Of a stretch of DNA of 64,000 bases, positions 24,864 to 37,380 are shown piece by piece. The position numbers were made by a program, and so were the translations under genes. The stretch's first letter is position 1. Every line of letters begins with the position of its first letter. The notes under the pieces were generated by a model. That model worked only from the letters and a program-made list of their open reading frames with translations, had not been told where the DNA came from and did not search any database. This DNA is from Punctularia strigosozonata HHB-11173 SS5. Taxonomy: Eukaryota; Basidiomycota; Agaricomycetes; Corticiales; Punctulariaceae. The DNA lies in assembly GCF_000264995.1 (NCBI RefSeq), contig NW_006767440.1, forward strand, positions 897,788-961,787. The letters run 5' to 3'.

Positions 24864-25278
24864 TGTGCCAGGGAGCGGGGAGGGAACAGGGGGGAAGGAG
24901 TCAGAGACCCGGGGCCGCGACGCGACGCGGCTAATTTGCGAGTTTAGACGGAGCACTGATCCACAATGTCGGAGCTCTAAACTTCAAACCGCGTAGTGGA
25001 GCTCTTGGGAGACGGCTCAGTAGTGGAAAGATATAAGTACAAACTGATACATAGGCATGTATTCCACAGCTAGTAGTTATCCTAGAAAAGAGACGTGTAG
25101 GTATTACTTGTTCTGCAGCGCGTGATGTCGAACGGAGAGTTCGCTGCGCCACCTAGTAGCATGCATCACTACGCATAGATGGAGAAAACGGAGACGAGCT
25201 GAACGAAGATGAAGAACGAATGGCACAGACGTCGACGTGAGTCATACAAGCAATTAAACGCAGATGAGACCCTGTATA
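24864..25278. other. Intergenic, RAD7 promoter side
   Basis: 415 bp between the RAD7 start and the stop of the next minus-strand gene. No coding signal; presumed RAD7 promoter. Confidence 0.4.
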
Positions 25279-26631
25279 TCACTCCGCCCATATAAGATCG
25301 GTAGTCTCGGCGAGCTTCTCCAATATACCACGTTCAATGCACACGATTCTCGCAGACGAATGGATCTTGAGGGTCGGCTTGATACCAGCTGGCATATCCT
25401 GCACTCGGATGAAGAGCCCAGGAGTTTGTTTGGTGCGCGATCGTATATCCACTTCTCGCCGCCTAGGCCAAGAACCTAATATCCAGGATATTTCCAGCAC
25501 ATCTATGTGAGATGTAGTCGGATTGAATTGCACCGCGGGTCTGAGAATGAGTCGATCGAGCATCGGAAATCGAGTCGAGAGGTCTTGATCGGGGTCAAGT
25601 GACTCTACCGTCAGAGTCGTGAGGCACGGATAGACACGAACGGGTTCCATCAAGGCGCTCTCAAGACACTGGGCTCGTGTAGTACTGCAGATAAGTAGAA
25701 GGGTCTCCAGACGGGGACAGTGCAAATTTCGAAGGAACATAGCCCCAAAGTAGCTGGATTGCCGGCTCATGGAATGTATGACGAGCTTGCGAAGCAGGGG
25801 CAGGTTGATAGTACTGGAGTACTGTACGCTCCAGTAGCCATCAGGACCAGGTCTGAAATGAAGCCATAATTCCCGTAGCTTCTGACATCCAGCCAGGCCC
25901 GACCAACCACCTTCGTCCCTGTGAACAGCGAGGACCCAGTAGATCTTGAGGACGGTCAAGTTCCTGAATAAACTCGATGATATCCCTCTATAGAAGACGT
26001 TGCTCAAGCGGACCGTGTGGAGTGCTGATGATGAGAGCGAAAAGGCATCGACTACAAGAAACCGCTCATGGTCGGCTGCTGGCAGCACGTCCATGAACCG
26101 CTCGATGCGTAGGGTAGTCAAGGTCGCGAACGCGTGTTCCCCTAGGCCCCTCAGAAGCGCTTCGAGTTCGTGCGTACGCACTATCCTTCCGATACGCAGA
26201 TGCAACTGATGGAGACGGGGCGTTTCTGGAGTAAAGGAGACGCCCGCGCGGAGGACCTCCATGACGGATGCAAGGAAAACGCTCGCGTCGATCCCGCCGT
26301 AGATCGTGACGATTATATGGAGTGGGCATGGATATGAGCGTCTGGCAAACTCGTAAAGCAAAGGCCCCGCCTGACGGGGCAGCGTGAAGGAGAGCGTGGT
26401 CCAGAGCGATTTCACGTAGAGCATCATCGATCGCCACGAGCGGCATACTGAGGTCAGAATGACGAGGGCCTTGAGACAAAGTATCGGATCCTCCTGGACG
26501 ACGTCTTCGATAACGTGGAGGAGCAACTCGGCTGGCAGTGCTGCAATAGGCGAGCGTTGATGCCTACGTGGCAGCTTGGTTAGAGCGGCGATCGCGGTTT
26601 TGCGAAACCCGGTGACCTACCGTATATGCAT
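25279..26631 (-). CDS. F-box protein, same subfamily as the 54-58 kb pair
   Basis: Exons 26621-26631 and 25279-26563 give 431 aa; the first exon is only 11 nt (MHI plus two bases) before a 57-nt GTAGGT..GTAG intron. The F-box (ALPAELLLHVIEDV..ILTSVCRSWRS) is followed by leucine-rich sequence. Landmarks shared with the genes at 54.6 and 56.4 kb include LSFTLPR, PLHIIVTIYG, LAGCQKLRELWLHF and PLLRKLVIHS, so it is a distant paralogue. Likely an SCF ubiquitin-ligase adaptor of unknown substrate. The start is uncertain: the short first exon is supported only by phase and splice sites. Confidence 0.72.
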
Positions 26632-27888
26632 CTTGAACACGCCAAAGTTAAGACTGACCACCGAATAAGAACGAGTCTGATCCTCAAAATTAGTCGGCGG
26701 AGGCGAAGAAGAAAGACGGTAAGGCACACATACTACGTCCTCGGCGTGCGCACAACTCCTGATCTCGCAGCGGCAGCAGGCCTTGTTCCTGAATGGCCGC
26801 GTCTATCTACGCGCAAGATCCTTCAAACCAAGATGAAGACGACACGTAGCCTGAAAGCGAGATAATGAACGAGGGAAACGTTCCCTTGACACGAAACATC
26901 GCCCGCGGCGGCGCCAAAGTGGGGGTCGCGCACTACGCCGCGTGTGAGCGAAGTCGTACAATACACTCTCGTAGGCCAGGCCAGGGGCAAGTTCTTCCTT
27001 CACCTTCCTTCCTTCCTTCCTTCACCGTTGTGCTGCTCTAGCTTTCCTGCTTGAGCAAGACTTTGTCCCGAGCTAGACGAGTTTACCCGTCGGGGTAAAC
27101 GCGGACTTGATGAAAGTGAAACGCTTGATGCGAGCATAGAGCAAAGTAGACCACGATCTCGCGATCATGAGACCTCCCTCCCCTTCCTTCCCTCCCGCGG
27201 CTTCATGGATCATATTGCTGTCCCGTCCGTCCCATCTATCACTTCTGATCCTCACCGCAGTGCCGATCAGCTCGCGGGCGAGGTCATTCGCCGGTCTCTG
27301 TTATCGTCCTGCTCGAAGAGCTTGGCTGACAGAAAATGATCATCATCATCATCGATGCCCCGCGCTCTCATTGAGTCAAACGTTCCGGACGGATGTAAGA
27401 ACTAGCGCGGTTTTTTTTTGATGATGTGTGTGGACAAAGACGGATTGCGATTGGGAACATTATGTACTCGATTGAACAGATGATACATTACGGAGACGCA
27501 TTTTTTCTTTGGGAAACACAAGGAATGTTGGGAGAGAGGCCAAGATGGGAATGGGAGGTGATTAGGCGAGTGATGTAACAGGGGAAAGTGCGTACGAGCA
27601 CGAAAGGAGGAGGCGGGGAAAAAAATAAGACTGAAGGATATGTTATATGTACTTGCGACGTGAGGGACTCGGCCGGACCGTGAATGCGACGATTACCCTA
27701 AGCTTTGGCGAGAAAAGTATGGCGATAGAAAACGAGACGAAAAAAAGGGAAACGAAAAGCGAGTCTAAAAAAACCCGTTGTCCGCCCAGAAGACAAAGAA
27801 AAAAAGTAGTAGAAGAAGAAAAAAGGAAATCACACGAAAGAGTTCCGCTCCAAAATTCCAAACAGCACACACCGACCAAACCGATCCT
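26632..27888. other. Intergenic with simple repeats
   Basis: No supported gene in about 1.26 kb. A (CTTC)n tract lies near 27001-27023 and an (ATC)n tract near 27338-27352. The last few hundred bases are A-rich on the plus strand and probably include the 3' untranslated region of the large C2H2 gene. Confidence 0.5.
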
Positions 27889-28896
27889 TCAAACCACCCA
27901 CGACATCGGCGGCGGGGTGCCCTGCTGGTACGCGTGAAGCAGGAGCTGCTCCGGGCTCCCGTACCCATTGAGCTTCATCGCCTCCGGCGACTCGTACGCC
28001 ATCCCGTGGTGCGGCATCCCACCGCCCCCTCCGCCGTGCATCATCAGATGCTGATAGTCATGCTCGGACGACGATCCGTAGCTGTTCCCGCTCGCCGACC
28101 CGTGCGGGCTCCCCGCGCCTCCCCCGGTGCCGTCCGCGTCGAAAAAGTCGATGTCGAGCGCTTGCGCGTCCTGATAACCCTGGTACTGCTGCTGCTGCTG
28201 GCGCTGCTGCTCCATCTGCTGCTGAATGCGCTGCTGATGCTCGTGCTGCATCTGCATCTGCTGCCGTTCATGCAGTGAAAGCGAAGGGTGGGGAGCGTAT
28301 CCCGGCGAGGGAAGCGGGGATGGGACTACGTGATCCGGTCGATGCGGAGCTGGCTGCCGATACGGGTGATCGAGGCGAGCCCGCTGCGCCGCCTGCGCCT
28401 GCGCCTGCTGATCCGACAGAGGGTGTGGCAGAGGCCGCCCGTTCTGCGTCGCCGGCGCGGGCTGGAGCCGGAGCTCGAACGGATAGTGGTGACGCGCTGT
28501 CGTCTCGTACGCTGCTGGCGAGGAGAGCTGGGGATGCGGCTGCTGACGATGAGTAGGACGAGGCCGGAGATCCGCCGCCATATCCATGCCCATATCCATA
28601 TCCATACGATCCAGCGTGTCCATATCCATATCGGGGCGTGGACGATGCATCGCCATGTGCTGCTGCTGCTGCTGTTCCTCGCGCATAAGCCCACGCATCT
28701 GCTCCTGCTGCTGGCGCGCGAGCTCGGCCGAATAGGCCAGCGCCTGGTCCGGGCCCAGGGCTCTCGCGGGGGCTGACGCTGGACCGGGGCGAACGCTCGT
28801 CGCGGTCGTCGGCGATCGCGAGCGTGGACGCCGAAGCGGCAAGGGCCGCGGACGTGCTCGGGCGCGGAGATCCATCTCCATAGAATCCGCCGCTTC

Positions 28897-28927
<31 letters not shown>

Positions 28928-30684
28928 AGGAGAAACTGCTGCTGCTGCTGCTGCTGGTATTGGTAGAAATGCTCCAGCTCCAGCATTTGCTGCTGTGTCC
29001 TCGTCGTTGCAGAGCTCCATGACAGAGAGCCGCCGAGATTGGGGTCGCGACTCGGTCCCGTACTCGTACTCGAGCCCGGACCCGGCGCCGGCGGTCCCCG
29101 TCCGAGGCCGGTCGACGAACCGAGGCTCATCGTCTCCGCCGTGAGGCCGTTTTCGTGGATTGTTGCCGAAGGTGTGAGCGAACCCGGCGCCGAGGGCGGG
29201 AGAGAGCGGTGGAGGGTCGTTGGTGAGCGGCGGCGGCTGGAAAGAGAACGGATTGCCGTCGTCTCCGTCGACGCCGACATGGACGCCGGCCGCTGCGGGT
29301 GACGGCCCGCCCCCACCGACGCCGCTGCCTGCTCCGACTCCGAGGTATCCGCCGTATCCAAAGGCGAACGGGGAAGAAGAGGACCCGGGTCGCCCGGCTG
29401 CGGCTGCTGCTCCTGCAAAGGCCAGCTCGGTAGGCGAGGGTCGTCCAAGGCCGCCGAACGAGGGTAGATGGGGTAGCTCGCCGCGAGCTGCGACCAGGCC
29501 AGGTCCTCCGTCGTAAGCTGCGCCTGGTGCGGATGCGTAGGCGGCGGGCGCGGTGCCGGGCCGAGTGGCGGTGCCGGGTCGTCGGCCGGGTAAGGGAAGT
29601 ACGTGCTGAGTGGAGAGGGCGCCTGTCCCGGATGGGGGCGGGAGGACATATGACTGGGGTGGTGAAGGGGTGACGGACGAGGAGACGACCGCAGCGAGGG
29701 GCGGGAGGGTTCGATCAGCAGTCCCTGCGCCGCCTGAAGTGGGTGGCCGGCTGCTGCTGGATCCTGGCCGTGTATCGCGCCAGCCTGAGGAGGGGGCGGG
29801 TGCGAGCCCGTGGCCGTCGGGGAGGCCGAAGTTGAATGATGGGGAGGAGTAGGGCAGAAAGGAATGGCCGCCGGGGCTTGGCCCGTGGACGTAAGTGTGA
29901 TGGTGGACATGGATATGGGACGACGGAGGTCCAGGGGGAGCGGCGGCGAGAGCGACGGCAGATGGTGCGGTGGATGAGGCGGCTGGGGGGACACGAAAGG
30001 ACTGGCCGGGGTCACGAAAGGAATGGCTGGTCGGCGACGCGCCGTGGTGGTGTTGGTGGAGGTGCCAGGAGCCGGCGTGGTACATGAGCCCGGGATGGTC
30101 CGAGCCCTCGTAGCCGGTGCTGGTGCCCGGGCGCTGGTGGAGCGGGACGTGTCCGGCGTCTTCCTGCTTGACGCCGGCGGAGAGCTGGTGGTCGGCGGCG
30201 GCCTGGGCGGCGGCGGTGTTGATCGAGGGGATGGGGCGCTTGCGGGTGGAGGAGCCCTTGGAGGCGGCGGACATGGTGGCGTGGAGGGTGGTGAGCTCCT
30301 TCATCATGAGCTCGTTCTGGTCCTGCTTGTCGGAGTGGACGGTCTGGGCATGCTGGCGGAGGTTGTCGAGGCGGGAGAACTGCTTGCCGCAGTGGCAGCT
30401 GAACGGGCGCTCGCCGGTGTGTTTCCTGGGGCGGCGGTGAGCTGGGGGGCAAGGTCGGGTCGGGCGACGTACCTGATGTGCCTTGCGAGGTGCTCGGAGC
30501 GCGAAAAGACCATGCGACACTCGCCGTAGCCCCTGCACTGGAAGGTCTTGGCGGGGGCGGGGCGGTAGCGCTTGCCGGCGGGGCCAGGGGGCGCGGTGGT
30601 GGGCGGGGGCGTGTCGGACGTCGGGGACGGGGTGTGGTCGTCGGCGGGCATGGTGGCGGACGAGGGATCCGCTGGCTGGTCCAT
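27889..30684 (-). CDS. Large C2H2 zinc-finger transcription factor
   Basis: Preferred model of 893 aa: exons 30473-30684, 28778-30425 and 27889-28710. Two fingers near residues 50-105 read [30 protein letters not shown] and then [23 protein letters not shown] (shown as separate blocks), the Usv1/Rgm1-like stress-factor type in fungi; DNA binding in the nucleus is expected. The following conserved [12 protein letters not shown] helix and [11 protein letters not shown] motif are typical of basidiomycete members. The long tail is Pro/Ser/His-rich and later Gln-rich. A second open frame overlaps the first for 1.75 kb; third-position GC content favours the first frame down to about 28780 and the second from about 28740 to the stop at 27889, so a 67-nt intron (28711-28777, GTCAGC..CCAG) is inferred. 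Without it the protein would end at 28268 (789 aa). Confidence 0.75.
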
Positions 30685-33600
30685 GTTTGTTGGCCCAGGG
30701 GGGAAAAGGGACCGGTGCCTGAGGAAAGTTGATCTAGAGCCCGTTAAGTAACGGCGCGTCCCTGACTGCTTACCTAAGCCGTGGCCGGCCCAGCTCGCTC
30801 TTCCCTTTTTTTGCGCTCCGCTCCGCCACATCCATGGATCGCCTCGACACCGACGGCCGTGGGGAGCAGCGAGAGGTGGCAGCCAGAGGCAGGCCCAACG
30901 TCCCACTTGCCGCCCGCGTCCAGCAGATAAACCGTCCAACTGAAACTGAAACTGATGCGCGTCTCGCCTCGTGTGTGCCCCGAAATGTCATATATTACTA
31001 TGGATATCTCTGCCGCGCGCCCTCGCCGTCATCGACGGCGGGCAGACGGCTCTTCTGCTGCAAGTCACCGTCGAACCTGCGAAAAGCAGACGCGCTCTGC
31101 GTATGTATGTACGCGCGCCAACCCGCCACGAGCCCTGCGCACAGAAGCGTCCAAAGCGACAGTCCCTGAGTGGCGGTGCGCTTTCGACCCGCGAAGCCGC
31201 TCGCGTCGATCCGTGCTTTGTTCCTCTTCCAGCCCGTCCTTCCCCACCCCATCTCCCTCGGGCTCATCGGGCCTTCCCCCCCTCACGCCGCTCCTCCCAG
31301 CCCAGCCCAGCATACCACACGCCGAGAAAACCACTTGATCCAAGACCCCCCGACGCCGGGCCCGCCCTGTCAGCTTGGGGGGGGGGGTGCACGCGTCGCG
31401 CGCGGTTTCGGAGCCGGCTCAACCCACGCCACCCGAATCGCCATCGCATTTGCGCCGAATTCGGTCCACTGGGGCGGGTGCAGTCAGACCGAGCCCTCCG
31501 GCCAAAGCGGGTCGATCAGCCCATCTTTCTTCTGATTGCGAGCGTAATACGGATCACCAGCCACGATATCCACGTGGGCAGGGCCCCAACATCTCAAACA
31601 TCAACCTGGCGCCTTTTTCGCAGGCTCTATGTACTTTTTATTTTATTTTTTACACTCTTTCATACCGTTCCGAGAGAAGCCGCGTTTGCGCGCCCCTACT
31701 CACTCCTCCATCCTCCATCAGACAGACGGACGATGGCCCCCGCTCTAGCAGAGTACCTAAACGCAGAACGATAGTGTTTGCAATCCACTCTGGCCAAAGA
31801 CGGAAGGGGAGCCCCGGAGATAACGGCGCCGGAGCCTAGACCGCGGGTCCATCCCATCCCATCCATGCCCCTCCGTCCCGAAACAACAACAGCAGCAGCA
31901 CGTCCACCCCCGCTCCACGGCAACGCAATTAAGCACGACAACATGGAGAGCCCAGACCGAGCACTATACTTACTCGTCCTCGGGAGAGAGACGCGAAAGC
32001 TAAATGCTATGCAACACGTCGATCTCAAGGTGACCCACCCGGCGCAGCCCAACGTCCGCGTCCGTGATAGCGGCCGGCACGTAAAAAGTTGGCGTAAGGT
32101 ATCTCTGTTAGTACGATCGCGATCCTCAAACCCGTCGCCATCTGCGGCCGAAATCCACGCTCGCGTGTTCACGTATCTCGATCACACACCACCGCAGAGC
32201 CCAGCCCGACGGGTGGTCGCTTCCCCTGCGCGCCCGCTCGCCGGACAGGCTTGGGAGAACCATTTCCACCCATCCACGCTAAGACTTGTGTCTCGTCTGC
32301 ACGATTATGAAGAACAAAGGCGCCTTGGCATTCCTTTTCGCGGATCTCGTACATCCACCACTGCCGATGCCGACGTTACGCGCACCACACGTCCACCTGG
32401 ACAAGGTCCGGTTCGCTGGACAAAAGCAAAACCCTCCGAGATATCGCGGCGGCTTCGAAAAGCCTAGCAAGGTTTGCCCTGCACCGCGCGACCGCGTCTT
32501 TGACTTTCACCGCCTACATGACACGTATTTTTTTTCTTGCCCCGTGTCTGTGCCTCATGGCCTCGAGGCGCCTCACCTATACGAGACGCCCTCGCCAGGC
32601 ACGCTCATTATGTACAACAGCCCTGCATGTACCTCGAATGAACACCTTTCTGGACGTCGGCTTGCCACTCCCTCGAGTAATACCCATCGCGCGCCCTGTA
32701 TCACGCGCACGATTCCACCCTGCCGGCACGAACACGTCGGCTTAATTCCGAGTCGGGCTACGCGCGGCGCCCCCTTGGAATCTTTGTCTTGATACACACA
32801 TACCTCTGACCATGTGTACTCGCGATAGTCGTGTCTACGCATCGTGCGTTCGTATATGGCATGCATGAGAGGCTTTTGCGTGTAAAGCTGTGCTGATTCC
32901 TGAATATGACCCCCCCCCCCTGAGGTCGTTCAGCTCGCTCCTTTCGCTGAAGCCTCCTCCCGCGTTCGAGGATAAAAACCTGCGGTTTTACCCGTTCGAT
33001 GCGAATGGCGTTACTGTTGGCTTTGCACTCCTCGCCGCCTTCCGGGCACAGCTCTGAGCTGATCGGAAACCTCGAGGCAGTCGGCAGTGCAGCGCCTCGC
33101 GAGCCTCGTGAGTCGTGACAGCTTTCCCACCCGTCGGCGCTCCCGCCCGCCCGCGGCGCGCGCTCCGACCGCGCGTACCCCCTCCCCGTTTCTGGCCGTC
33201 TCCGTCTGCCAAGTGTGAACGCGATGCTCTCCGTCGACACCGGGATAAAGGGCCGGTTCGGTGTACATGCACCGCCCCGTCGAGCCCTAGAGAGGCCAGC
33301 CAGAACCCCATAGATTCGCGGCGACCTAGTCCTACATACATACCACCACATTCGACCGAGTATGTAAACTTTCACGTTTCACGTGTTCGTATGTGCATAC
33401 ACATCCGGAGAACGGGGGCAAGATGCGGAGCCAACTTCTTCAGCCCCCTTCGGTCCTGGGCGTTGCGGACGACGGGACTGCACGGGGCAGGCGGGAGCGA
33501 GAGCGGGGGCAAGAGAGGACGCGAGCGGTGGCGGCGGCGCTGCGGGACCACTCCCGCTTATCGAAGACGCGTTCGACGAAAACCGACGACAAGGACAACG

Positions 33601-34300
33601 GAAACGCCACGAAGCTGCATTCAAAAGTATATGTATCAACGGCCACCACTCACCACCACGATCGGGATCGCATGGCATGCCGCAACACGGGGCCGCGGCC
33701 GGGGCGTTCGACATACCGTTACAGACACATGGAAACAGCGTTATGGTCGGCGCCCGTGGCGCCACACATTCAGTGTTAACCGTCCGCGAGGACGGCGCGC
33801 CCGGGGGGGTTCGTCGAGCGTGTGGAGTTTGTTTGCCCTACGGCCCTGAGCATCTTGGAGCGCATACAAGCTCGACCCGGACAGATCCCTTCCATCGCGC
33901 GATCCGCTGGAGCTTTGCTGTGAAGCCTGGTTGCCCTCGCCGTTCAGCAGGTTCACGCACTGGCCCCTCGAAACTTCGCGGAACACGAGGCTACACCTGG
34001 GAAACGTCCGCACGGATAGATGCAGTACACACACACCCGTACGGGATGCGAACCCTGTGCATGAAACGACGCGGCCATGCACACGGCTTGAAGGCAATAT
34101 CTGGGTTTTTACCCCAGGGTTCTTGCCCCGCCTCGGATGAAACGGCCCGAGACGAACGTATGGGTTATCGAGAAGCCTGGATACGAGACGCTCGAAGCTT
34201 GGGCTATGCCGAGGGCATGCGAGGGTACCCGGATATGGCGACCTACGCACCGTGCTCACCGTAATGACCTCCATATTCTACTGTCGAGAGAGTTTGCTCG
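30685..34300. other. GC-rich gene-poor stretch
   Basis: Many long open frames occur in all six frames (for example 31375-31839, 33383-34264), as expected where stop codons are rare in GC-rich DNA. None has splice-compatible partners, codon bias over its competitors, or recognisable motifs. A run of 11 G lies at 31377-31387 and a run of 11 C at 32910-32920. The 30685-31700 part is presumably the promoter and long 5' leader of the C2H2 factor. Confidence 0.5.
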
Positions 34301-35014
34301 CCCTAGACGCGCCCTGATCTCCTCGGTTTTCAGGGCGATGGTCAGATAGCGGTCCGTTGTGCAAAACCTAATCTTATTCACGATGGCCTCGCGGTTAACT
34401 AGTATATCGCCGTAGATCACGGAGCATCGTCACCAGCGATTGGAGACCGACACTCGTTTCCCGCACGGTGTCAGACGAGGAAGAAACGTATCGCGGTATC
34501 GTGATGACGATCTCATTCAACTTGGTCTGGAGTGAACGGCAAGAGGCAGGTGAGCTTTTGCCCGAAGCGAAGGCGTCTGTTGGACCGGTAATGAAGTATT
34601 GACGTCAGGCTATGTCCCACAGGCTACTATCCTCGGGGCCACGGTTAGCTGAAGGATACCGCGGCAGGCGTCGATGGATAGCGAGTGCGTTTCGATCAAC
34701 GATCAGCTTACCTTTCAAGACGTAGCATTTTGACATGCGAGTTGATTGTCGCAGAATTGTCCTTCGGTCCGTGACCACAACTCTGCATCAACGCTAAGCG
34801 CTACACGTTGTTTACGATTTTGAGATCGTGACCTGTTACCCCGCTGAACCGAAACAACTGAACTTGGCAGGGCGAAGATAACATCCCCCACAGTGTCTGT
34901 ATGTTGCAAAAAACACCTCGTGTACTTAGTACAGCGAGTCTGCCACCGTCTGACCAACCATGTGACAGCGATTGCATCTATCAACTCGAAACGCGCGATG
35001 CCTCTTAGACTTCA

Positions 35015-35670
35015 TCACGGACTGCATCCCCCGGAATATGCCTTGGCAAAGTCGGCACATTTCATCATAGGTATGCTGTGGAACTGGGTTTTACGCCACG
35101 CATCCGGTAAGCGGGACACCTTGAAAGATCTCTTTCGGGCGTGCTTCTCATCATCGCCACTTTTTACAGGACCCAGGCTCGCCGTGCCTTGTTCTGAATT
35201 CGGCATTGTCCTCCGAGCCTGTACCCACGAGAAGTTCGGAATTGAACCTTGTAAGCTTCCGCCAAGTCCAGACGCAATCTGTTTGCGTGTACTCCACGGA
35301 ATGATCATATCGCATAGAAGATCCTTCGGCCCGCGCATTGTCTGAATGCCTGAACAACCCGGGCCAAGGCAACCCGCTCCTCCCCGGCCATCAACGGTGT
35401 CCCTGCACGACTAGGTACGTTGTAGCGTACGCTAGCAAAGCAGGAATGTGAAGGCGAGCTACAATATGAATCCTTACGATGAAAACTCGCGATGAACGAC
35501 GCATACTCAGGTGTTCTCGCTACACTCTCAATCCTTGCCAAATCTGATATCAAAGTATCTATACTAAGTGCAGTTGGGTTTTGAGTGGCGTCCTCCAGCG
35601 CGCACATACACGAGATCCGCTCGGAGGACGATCTCCGCACGTACGCGGCCCGGTCAACGTTCACAGCCAT
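35015..35670 (-). other. Weak coding traces, unidentified
   Basis: Two overlapping minus-strand open frames, 35305-35670 (starts MAVNVDRAAYVRRSSSER) and 35015-35338, read more like protein than the surroundings (for example ALSIDTLISDLARIESVA). A possible 47-nt intron (GTAAGG..GCTAG) lies between about 35480 and 35430. I could not build a full gene or name a family; it may be a small hypothetical gene or a relic. Confidence 0.25.
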
Positions 35671-36178
35671 CCTGAACCATGACGGAGATTAAGGCATGTC
35701 AGGCATCGGCACATGTGCTCGACCATATACGAAATTAACAGCTCAGAGCATGTATGCCGTGAGATGAACCACGAGTCGCTGAGATTCGGATGTGAGTACA
35801 CGCCCTTCTATCAGGGCTGGATCTTTGATTAATGGACAGAACGACATCATCTAAGCTGTTATCCTTTGTAGGTATGGCTATGTCACATTCTCTGCGCGTT
35901 CTGAGTCGTCCCGAAAGCCGACCATCGTGTTCAATAGTCGTACACTATACGGCGCAAGAGACACTGGCGCGCGGGACGTGAGCGAACGGCCGAATCGATA
36001 TAGTGGGTACAAACTGATCCTGTTCCACGCTACGATGAAACCCACGACGTTTAAGGTCTGTATAATCCGTCGGACGCTTCGTCGTATAGGTGGATGGTGC
36101 TCTCTCAAGAGAAATAACCGAGGTATAACTGCGACATACATGCAAAACTCGAAATAACCTTCGGTGCGCCGCGTACTT

Positions 36179-37380
36179 TCAACCACGGGAAAGAGTGACG
36201 ATTCGGGTTCGCTTTACCTGCTCTCGCTCCCGTCCGAAGTATCTCTCTGTCTCAAAACTCCATTGGACGTTGCCAGCGACCCATCTTTCCAAGCCCTGGA
36301 CGTAATGCGCGACGGCCGCATCAGTCCCACCGCCCCATGAGGGCAGCGTTGATTTTATGGTATGAAACCTTTGTAGCAACCGAAGGAAGTATTCGCCCGC
36401 GAAGCGAAATGTATCTTGAAGAGACGTGTGCTGGTGTGTCATGAGGACTGTAATGATATTGTGGCTGCTACGTCCATTCGCTTGATCTAGCTTGTAAGAG
36501 TATATGTCCTAAGACGATGCTATCCATCAGCGTTTTGATCTAGTTGGAATGGAGAACTTACCTTCGACCAGCATACCATGTCTACCGCGCAAAAGTACAA
36601 CGATATGAACACCGGGTTCGCGAAGACGATGTCCGGCAGGTCAAGACCCAGCGCTGCTTCAAGCATCGCAAAACATACACGAACGCCAGTATTTTCGCGC
36701 TTTAGTACAGTGTAGCTTGTCACGTCCAGGATATCGCGACGGGCCCGATACTCAGCCTCGCGAACCACGGCCTACGCCAGATTTGAGCAGACATCCACAA
36801 CAATTTCAAGAGGTAGTATGAAGCGAACCTGAGCGTAGTCCTCGCAGTGTTTCATGAAACGATGGCGGCAAGAAGGGCGGGCAAAACGCATGAAACGGCC
36901 TCTGAATCTGATCTATCATGTTAGTACGTAAGAGAGGACATATCGAACTGTCGCATACTGCTTCGTGACATGAGCCAAAGCTGATCCGTCATGCCATCCG
37001 GGGGAGTTAAGAGATCTGAAAAACACTTCTCCCGTAATCCGAGCATCTAGTCCACCTTGCCGAGCAGACAGTTCCTCAATAACGAGCTTGTGCTTATCAG
37101 CGTGAAGCTTCAATGAGCGGGCTATGAAACTTACAAGGAGGTTGAGCAAGTCGCAGCACATGCGATATTCCTCGCGGCCGACGGACGGGCATACATATCC
37201 TGCGAGGAGTTCCGTTTTCGCTTCCGTGAATAACGTTGGCCTACTTCCACTGAAGATGTTGAAGGAGTTGACCCATGCTGATGCTTCTAGCCCGACGGTG
37301 GAATGGAAAGAATTCACCGAACGACGCGTGTCGAACGGCTTCACGAGATCGGGAAGCAGAACTTGCGTCAACGAGGACAT
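36179..37380 (-). CDS. Terpene synthase-like protein with altered metal-binding motifs
   Basis: Five exons on the minus strand, 37135-37380, 36959-37086, 36829-36907, 36562-36771 and 36179-36508, give 330 aa, a normal length for a basidiomycete class I sesquiterpene synthase. These enzymes ionise farnesyl diphosphate with three Mg2+ ions. Family landmarks: ACVNSF-like AWVNSFNIFS, YRMCCDLLNLL before the first metal motif, the RRD at 162-164, CAVDMVCWSKD before the second, and the C-terminal WSFETERYFG with the RY pair at 310-311. The first motif, usually DE(Y/H)(S/T)D, reads EELSA (86-90); the second, usually NDxxSxxxE, reads KDIYSYKLD (221-229). So key Asp and Asn ligands are replaced. Either the enzyme works with an unusual metal site, has another role, or has lost activity. 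No P450 or other tailoring gene was seen beside it. Confidence 0.85.

Noticed and set aside
28268-28710. End of the Ala/Ser/Gly frame as the true C-terminus of the large C2H2 factor
   Set aside because: Third-position composition and the protein-like Gln/Met/Asp-rich reading favour the other frame after about 28740; kept only as an alternative isoform.
33383-34264. 293-codon plus-strand open frame
   Set aside because: The opposite strand and other frames are equally open here because the DNA is GC-rich; the sequence has no motif, no codon preference and no plausible splice partners.
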